Part shown: in pieces, positions 43,550 to 48,393 of the stretch
How positions within the stretch are numbered: position 1 is the stretch's first letter
Layout of the letters: the number at the start of each line of letters is the position of its first letter
Origin: Cyclobacteriaceae bacterium
GTDB lineage: Bacteria > Bacteroidota > Bacteroidia > Cytophagales > Cyclobacteriaceae
Assembly: GCA_025350305.1 (NCBI GenBank)
Contig: JANXYC010000066.1
Location: 1-48,393, forward strand
Length of the DNA: 48,393 nucleotides
Direction of reading: 5' to 3'
Translations under genes and position numbers: made by a program
The notes under the pieces: generated by a model
The model's database searches: none
Told to the model about the DNA's origin: nothing
What the model saw: the letters and a program-made list of their open reading frames with translations, nothing else

Positions 43550-45022
43550 ATGAATTATTCTGACCAAAACCGTCATCGTTCCGTATTGATTAAGATCGCC
43601 CGAAAGGCGTTGACAGACAGAGAATTTCTTCCTGATTTCTCAGCGCGGGCCCTTCAAGAGCTAACTGGAATAAATAATCCCGCCTCGAGCGTTAATGGTG
43701 CCCAGCGTGACCTCAGGAACTTGCTATGGTGCTCTATCGACAACGACGATTCGCTGGATCTGGATCAGCTTACATTTGCCGAAGCCCTGCCGGCAGGAGT
43801 GGTGAAGATATTCATTGCTATTGCCGATGTTGATGCATTGGTGAAAAAACAATCGGCGCTGGACGATCACGCGCGACAAAATACCACCTCCATCTACACT
43901 GCCGGTGGAATTTTTCCCATGCTCCCCGAGAAACTTTCTACCGATCTTACCTCGCTTAAGTACGATGCTGATCGTCGGGCGTTGATAATCGAGATTATAG
44001 TAGCGACCGATGGCGCTGCCCAAAATTCAGATATCTACACGGCACTCGTTCGTAATCGCGCCAAGCTGGCCTACAACAGCGTGGGCGCCTGGCTGGAGAA
44101 TACAGGACCGATGCCAAAAGCGTTGGCCTCCGTTCCTGGACTTGACGCCAACCTCCGCCTCCAGGATCGGGTGGCTCAAAAATTGAAAGCATGCCGGCAA
44201 GAGCACGGGGCTCTTCACCTGCAGACCACTGAAGCGCGCGCTGTTTTTGATAATGACGTGCTGGTTGACTTGCAAACGGAGACCACTAACCGGGCGAAAG
44301 AACTCATTGAGAATTTCATGGTCCTCGCCAATGGTGTTACCGCAAGATATCTCACCGGTAAAAAGTTTCCCACCCTGAGACGTGTGGTCCGCATCCCAAA
44401 AGATTGGGACAGGATCGTGGAGCTGGCCCATGAACAGGGCTTTGATTTGCCAAAGACCCCGGACTCGAAGGCATTGGATGGATTTCTTCTTTTCGCGGAA
44501 GCAAAAGACAAGGTCCGCTTTCCCGACATCTCGCTCAGCGTCGTGAAGCTTTTAGGAAGCGGCGAATATGTTGTGAACCTTCCGGGCGAGGCTCCCATTG
44601 GGCACTTCGGACTTGCTGTGAAAGATTACTCTCACTCCACGGCACCCAATCGTCGATACCCTGATGTCATTACGCTGCGGTTATTGAAAGCAACAATGAG
44701 TGACCTTCCGGTGCCGTACACCAACAATGAATTGAAAGCGCTTGCAACACATTGTACTGAAAAAGAGGATGATGCCAAGAAAGTTGAACGGCAGGTACGG
44801 AAATCGGCCGAAGCCATGTTGCTGGAACACCAGATCGGAAAACAGTTTGATTCAATTGTTATGGGCGCATCCGCCAAAGGAACGTGGGTGCGCTTATTTC
44901 ATCCACCTGTAGAAGGTAAACTGGTTCAAGGTTTTAATGGCTTGAAAGTAGGACAGCAGGTGCGGGTGCAATTGATTCATACGGAAGTGGAGCGGGGATT
45001 TATTGATTTTAAAAAAGTTTGA
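43550..45022 (+). CDS. RNB-domain ribonuclease (RNase II/R-like)
   Basis: A 490-residue cytoplasmic exoribonuclease-like protein. The active-site block WCSIDNDDSLDLDQL (about residues 60-74) has the acidic residues that bind magnesium in RNase II/R, and YSHSTAPNRRYPDVITLRLL is the second RNB signature. The C-terminal ~60 residues (GASAKGTWVRLFHPPVEGKL) resemble a partial S1 domain. It is shorter than RNase R because the N-terminal cold-shock domains are lacking. It probably degrades RNA 3' to 5'. It stands alone. Confidence 0.9.
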   Translation: MNYSDQNRHRSVLIKIARKALTDREFLPDFSARALQELTGINNPASSVNGAQRDLRNLLWCSIDNDDSLDLDQLTFAEALPAGVVKIFIAIADVDALVKKQSALDDHARQNTTSIYTAGGIFPMLPEKLSTDLTSLKYDADRRALIIEIIVATDGAAQNSDIYTALVRNRAKLAYNSVGAWLENTGPMPKALASVPGLDANLRLQDRVAQKLKACRQEHGALHLQTTEARAVFDNDVLVDLQTETTNRAKELIENFMVLANGVTARYLTGKKFPTLRRVVRIPKDWDRIVELAHEQGFDLPKTPDSKALDGFLLFAEAKDKVRFPDISLSVVKLLGSGEYVVNLPGEAPIGHFGLAVKDYSHSTAPNRRYPDVITLRLLKATMSDLPVPYTNNELKALATHCTEKEDDAKKVERQVRKSAEAMLLEHQIGKQFDSIVMGASAKGTWVRLFHPPVEGKLVQGFNGLKVGQQVRVQLIHTEVERGFIDFKKV

Positions 45023-45038
45023 ATAGGGACTTCCTTCC

Positions 45039-45080
45039 TATAACATGGTTTCGGAAAGCTTCAACTTTCATTGGCCTCAT
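45039..45080 (-). repeat. decayed fragment of the dispersed element (reverse orientation)
   Basis: ATAACATGGTTTCGGAAAGC and the following TTGGCCTCAT are the reverse complement of the right end of the element at 23144-23358, with about 9 bases deleted. Further right, 45145-45180 carries a GGAGAGGGTCGGGGTGAGG box that resembles the element's other edge. It fills most of the gap before the amylase gene. Confidence 0.6.
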
Positions 45081-45187
45081 TCATCAACTATTTTTCAGTA
45101 AGATGCCCGTTTTAACTACCTTAAAATTAAATTCAAACCCAATCTCTCCCTCTCCCCTGGAGAGGGTCGGGGTGAGGCTGTACTAAC

Positions 45188-47056
45188 ATGAAAATACTGC
45201 CACTTCTAGTCATTTGTCTATCTATTTTCATTACAATTCATTCACAACCCACCATCCGCCGGATTGATCCGCCCAACTGGTGGATCGGAATGAAAAACCC
45301 GGATGTACAATTATTGGTTTACGGACCGAAAGTCGGAACACTCACGTACACCATCAATTATCCCGGGGTCACCCTGGTGAAAACCAACAAAGTTGAAAAT
45401 CCGAACTATGCGTTTCTGGACTTAAAGATCGCACCTTCTGCAAAAGCTGGAATACTAAAAATAGTTGGCCAATCAGGAAGTCAATCCATTACACAGCAGT
45501 ATGAGTTGAAGGCTCGCTCGAATGAACCCAAAGGAAGTGGTGTAACCTCTGCAGATTTAATTTACCTGATTATGCCGGACCGTTTTGCCAACGGAGACCC
45601 ATCGAACGACAAATTCTCTACCATGCTGGACCCTGCCGCTGACACTAAAAATCCGTACTTACGTCACGGTGGCGATCTGAAAGGTATTGCAGATCATCTG
45701 AATTACCTGCAGGAATTGGGGGTTACAGCACTATGGCTTACACCAGTGATTGAAAACGATGAGGTTTTAAAAAAAGAGGCCCCCGACAGGATGCAGGCGG
45801 GTTATCACGGCTATCACTTTACGGATCACTATCAGATTGACCGTCGCTTTGGAGGAAATGAAGGTTACATCCAGTTTTCAAAAGCAGCACATCAGCGTGG
45901 TATGAAGATTGTTCAGGACGCGGTTTATAATCACATCAGCGATGACCACTGGATGTATAAAGACCGTCCGACCAATGACTGGTTTAATAATTGGCCCTCC
46001 TACACGAACAGCTCCCACAAAGAACAGCCGCTCTTTGACCCGCACAGCGCGGCGATCGACCGGGATGTTATGCTGGACGGTTGGTTTACGCCGTTCCTTC
46101 CGGACTTCAATCAGCGCAATCCCTTCCTGGCTAATTATTTAATTCAGCATGCGATCTGGTCCACTGAAATGTTTAACCTCGATGCCTGGCGTATTGACAC
46201 CTATAAATACAACGACCAGCCTTTTATGAACCGTTGTAATCAGGCGCTCCTCACGGAATATCCAAACATTTTGCTCTTTGGCGAATCCGTGGCTTCCAGT
46301 CCGCTTAGTCTTTCTTATTTCGTTAAAAGCAATGTGAATTACCCATTCAAAAGCAACCTACCGGGTGCAAATGATTTTCCATTGAACTATGCTTTCAATG
46401 ATGCCCTGCGCCAAAACTTTGGATGGGATGAAGGCGTGAGCCGCGTTTACCAGATCATTTCACAAGACGCCGTGTATGCTGATCCCATGAAGCTTGTGAC
46501 ACAACTCGACAATCACGACATGGACCGCTACCTCTCCACCATTGGAGATGATTTTAATAAATACAAAATGGGGGTAACATGGCTGTTGACGACTCGCGGT
46601 ATCCCATCCTGGTATTACGGAACGGAAATTTTAATGAAGAATATCAGAGTGCCAACCGACGCAGAGGTGCGCAAGGATTTTCCGGGAGGTTTTCCGGGTG
46701 ATGCAGAAAATAAATTCACGAGAGAAGGCCGGAATCAAAAAGAAAATGAAGCCTTCGATTTTGTGAGTAAACTTGCCAACTACCGGAAAAACACGCCGGC
46801 GCTTCATTCCGGGAAACTTATGCAGTATGTGCCCCGGGAGGGCATGTATGTCTACTTCCGGTATGATGCGTCCAAAACCATTATGATTGTTACCAACACT
46901 TCGGATAAAGAGATGAGTCTTGACACCGCGCGCTTCACCGAAAGGATGAAAGGCTTTAGTAGTGGGAGGAATGTGATTACCAATGAGCTATTCAACGACC
47001 TCTCGCGCATGAACCTTCCTGCTAAAACGGCGATTGTATTGGAGTTGATAAAGTAA
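45188..47056 (+). CDS. GH13 cyclomaltodextrinase/neopullulanase-like amylase
   Basis: A 622-residue exported enzyme with a signal peptide ending TIHSQ. An N-terminal Ig-like domain (about 22-115, RRIDPPNWWIGMKNP) of the kind seen in Bacteroidota cyclomaltodextrinases is followed by the (beta/alpha)8 barrel. Catalytic residues are Asp337 (AWRIDTYKY), Glu366 (LLFGESV) and Asp444 (DNHD), with DAVYNH upstream. It would hydrolyse alpha-1,4 glucans or cyclodextrins in the periplasm, as SusA does. No SusC/D genes are nearby. A convergent stem-loop follows the stop. Confidence 0.94.
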   Translation: MKILPLLVICLSIFITIHSQPTIRRIDPPNWWIGMKNPDVQLLVYGPKVGTLTYTINYPGVTLVKTNKVENPNYAFLDLKIAPSAKAGILKIVGQSGSQSITQQYELKARSNEPKGSGVTSADLIYLIMPDRFANGDPSNDKFSTMLDPAADTKNPYLRHGGDLKGIADHLNYLQELGVTALWLTPVIENDEVLKKEAPDRMQAGYHGYHFTDHYQIDRRFGGNEGYIQFSKAAHQRGMKIVQDAVYNHISDDHWMYKDRPTNDWFNNWPSYTNSSHKEQPLFDPHSAAIDRDVMLDGWFTPFLPDFNQRNPFLANYLIQHAIWSTEMFNLDAWRIDTYKYNDQPFMNRCNQALLTEYPNILLFGESVASSPLSLSYFVKSNVNYPFKSNLPGANDFPLNYAFNDALRQNFGWDEGVSRVYQIISQDAVYADPMKLVTQLDNHDMDRYLSTIGDDFNKYKMGVTWLLTTRGIPSWYYGTEILMKNIRVPTDAEVRKDFPGGFPGDAENKFTREGRNQKENEAFDFVSKLANYRKNTPALHSGKLMQYVPREGMYVYFRYDASKTIMIVTNTSDKEMSLDTARFTERMKGFSSGRNVITNELFNDLSRMNLPAKTAIVLELIK

Positions 47057-47074
47057 GGGTTTGTAATACGAACC

Positions 47075-47121
47075 GTGTTTACGTTGACTCATTTAACATA
47101 AACACATTGACACGTAAACAC
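47075..47121. terminator. inverted repeat between convergent amylase and deacetylase genes
   Basis: GTGTTTACG (47075-47083) pairs perfectly with CGTAAACAC (47113-47121) across a 29-base loop. It sits in the 70-base gap between convergent stop codons, so a shared terminator is likely. Confidence 0.55.
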
Positions 47122-47126
47122 CTTGC

Positions 47127-47984
47127 TCACTGTCTTTGACCAACCAAATCTTTGTAGCCTATGAGTTGTATGCCTTTTTGCTTAATGAAGCGCTTAACTT
47201 TTTCATTGGTAAACATTTCCGTTACCCCCTGACGATCCGCAGCAACATTTTCATATCCGACATGAGAAACGGCTCGCAATTCATCATTGTCGAAACCGGG
47301 ATGCTCAACAAACAGATAGGTTTTGTCTGGCTCGAGTTTGGCAAGCATCATTAGAATGCTTTGGATCTTCTGTTCGGGAGTAATGTGTGTTCCTTCGTAG
47401 CCAACCGGGATTACCTGGAAGTCTTTCGGGTCAATGTCAATTTTGAATTCTTTCGCGAGTCTTTTGGTAAGCGCTCTTACTTCATCGGTGAGGCCGGTGC
47501 AATTCATGTGAGAAGACAAATGACTTATGTGTGGAATGTTTTTCAACCCAATTGAAAGTTGCGCACGAAATTCTTTTTCAATATCGGCGATGTTCCAGTT
47601 GTTTTCGGCGATGGACTGACCGGGATAATTTTTATTAGCCACCACCATTGGATAGAAATAACCGTTTGGGTCCTTCAAGCTTGGGCAGTCAGAAAGTGGG
47701 CGCCACTTTACATTATCCCATTCGCTGGTGATGGCCAGATGAATACCCACATCCACAGCAGGATTTTGCTGCAGCAACTTTACTGCTTCCGGGAACCACG
47801 GTGACGGCACAATTACTTCAATCGAGGTTTCAATGCCCTCTTTATAGGATTTGATGATGGCTTCGTTTCCGGAATGCGAATACCCCATGTCATCACCGCG
47901 GACGATCAGACGGGGTGGTTTTTGCTGGGCAGGGGATGGGGTAAACGAAATCAAGAGGACACAAGCAATGATGTATTTTTTCAT
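47127..47984 (-). CDS. YdjC/ChbG-family carbohydrate deacetylase
   Basis: A 285-residue protein with a signal peptide ending SPAQQ. The YdjC fold is shown by RGDDMGYSHSGNEAI (Asp31, Asp32), VDVGIHLAIT (His82) and PHISHLSSHMN (His152, His155, His159), which match metal-binding residues of ChbG and hopanoid HpnK. Relatives remove acetyl groups from chitin-derived sugars. The signal peptide suggests that this one works in the periplasm. It is convergent with the amylase gene. Confidence 0.9.
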   Translation of the reverse strand: MKKYIIACVLLISFTPSPAQQKPPRLIVRGDDMGYSHSGNEAIIKSYKEGIETSIEVIVPSPWFPEAVKLLQQNPAVDVGIHLAITSEWDNVKWRPLSDCPSLKDPNGYFYPMVVANKNYPGQSIAENNWNIADIEKEFRAQLSIGLKNIPHISHLSSHMNCTGLTDEVRALTKRLAKEFKIDIDPKDFQVIPVGYEGTHITPEQKIQSILMMLAKLEPDKTYLFVEHPGFDNDELRAVSHVGYENVAADRQGVTEMFTNEKVKRFIKQKGIQLIGYKDLVGQRQ

Positions 47985-48051
47985 GGTGGAAGTTAAGAAG
48001 AGGTATATGGAAAAGAAAATCGAAAAACGGGGTTAGTTAATGAATGCATTT

Positions 48052-48090
48052 CACGCAAAGGACGCAAAGATTAATTCCGCAAAGGACGCA
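48052..48090. repeat. CGCAAAGGA-type intergenic repeat
   Basis: CACGCAAAGGACGCAAAG followed by CGCAAAGGACGCA repeats the words seen at 15061-15158, here without the full palindromic partner. It lies in the 240-base gap between divergent genes; the rest of that gap shows no clear gene. Confidence 0.55.
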
Positions 48091-48224
48091 ATGTTTTATA
48101 TTCTTACTGCGGCTTTGCAGAGCTTTCCGTAGCGTTTTTGCGGAAGAGCATTTCGGTCGTACACCACTCACGGATGAATTTCTGAATTTTAGTTTAACTT
48201 TCAGTTACACTGAATCCTATTATT

Positions 48225-48393
48225 ATGAAAAGGTCTTTTTTAATGGCCCTCCTGGTACTGCTTATCATAAGTTGTAGCCGCGATACGAACAGATCAACTG
48301 ACTTAAAACTCAAAGCTTATTTTGATGCTGGCACCATCCCTGCAGCCATTATGGGAAGCACGGATGAAAAAGGAAATGCGGCATTCTTCGCCT
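48225..48393 (+). CDS. N-terminus of a lipoprotein, possibly a serine hydrolase
   Basis: An ATG at 48225 opens a frame to the window edge (56 codons). The first 19 residues are a lipoprotein signal with lipobox IISC, and the mature part begins SRDTNRSTDLKLKAYFDAG. The phrase TIPAAIMGSTDEKG resembles the start of class C beta-lactamase-like serine hydrolases, but too little is present to be sure. The 3' end lies outside the window. Confidence 0.6.
   Translation, partial: MKRSFLMALLVLLIISCSRDTNRSTDLKLKAYFDAGTIPAAIMGSTDEKGNAAFFA

Noticed and set aside
1-48393. CRISPR arrays, tRNA or rRNA genes, transposases, prophage genes
   Set aside because: I looked for regular 24-40-bp repeats with spacers, cloverleaf-like segments and typical protein motifs and saw none; the repeats present are irregular intergenic elements.

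Overview
The window looks like a chromosomal segment of a Bacteroidota species, most likely of the order Cytophagales. This rests on a PorD-like (DUF4835) gene in a bamD–rpoZ–coaBC–porD–recN run, two proteins with type IX secretion (T9SS) C-terminal sorting domains, an OstA-like protein, ECF sigma/anti-sigma pairs, a DUF5916 barrel protein and AT-rich leaders with weak Shine-Dalgarno sites. No rRNA, tRNA, CRISPR array, prophage or intact insertion sequence was recognised. The species was not determined.

Layout. 1–1557: a truncated anti-sigma factor, its ECF sigma factor and a small membrane protein. 1641–10505: a mostly minus-strand housekeeping block (dicarboxylate transporter, recN, porD-like, coaBC, rpoZ, bamD-like lipoprotein, T9SS cargo, OstA-like). 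10565–15939: tilS, mdh, an exported methyltransferase, an ornithine-cyclodeaminase-family enzyme and a zinc-finger methyltransferase. 16139–18803: ECF sigma, a membrane anti-sigma with a long periplasmic part, and a secreted protein. 18969–23140: an adaptor/permease/TolC export operon without its own ATPase. 23479–33166: an AT-richer peptide biosynthesis and export island. 33332–35213: a DUF4143 ATPase and a PemK/MazF-type toxin–antitoxin pair. 35399–48393: purB, a DUF5916 protein, a PaaE-like reductase, a GH16 glucanase, a LamG/T9SS surface protein, an RNB ribonuclease, a GH13 amylase, a YdjC/ChbG deacetylase and the start of a lipoprotein.

The main discovery candidate is the 23.5–33.2 kb island. 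It encodes an XRE regulator; a fusion of an inactive C39-like domain, a VKOR domain and a DsbA-like thioredoxin domain; two small tandem precursor peptides with nearly identical 26-residue leaders and different cysteine-rich cores; a TlpA-like thiol lipoprotein; a protein with GT-A glycosyltransferase features and a winged-helix-like tail; a C39-peptidase ABC exporter; and an HlyD-type adaptor. I read it as a pathway that makes, disulfide-bonds, possibly glycosylates, trims and exports cysteine-rich peptides. The cores share Cys-x2-Cys-x8-Cys spacing and a C-terminal Cys. Three octamer repeats spaced exactly 20 bp sit between the regulator and the first biosynthetic gene.

Intergenic DNA is rich in structure. 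There is a dispersed element of about 215 bp with two near-identical copies and a decayed third, one copy abutting the debris of a deleted antitoxin gene. There are also REP-like hairpins, CGCAAAG arrays, and several unrelated word-like repeats at gene ends that probably act as terminators.
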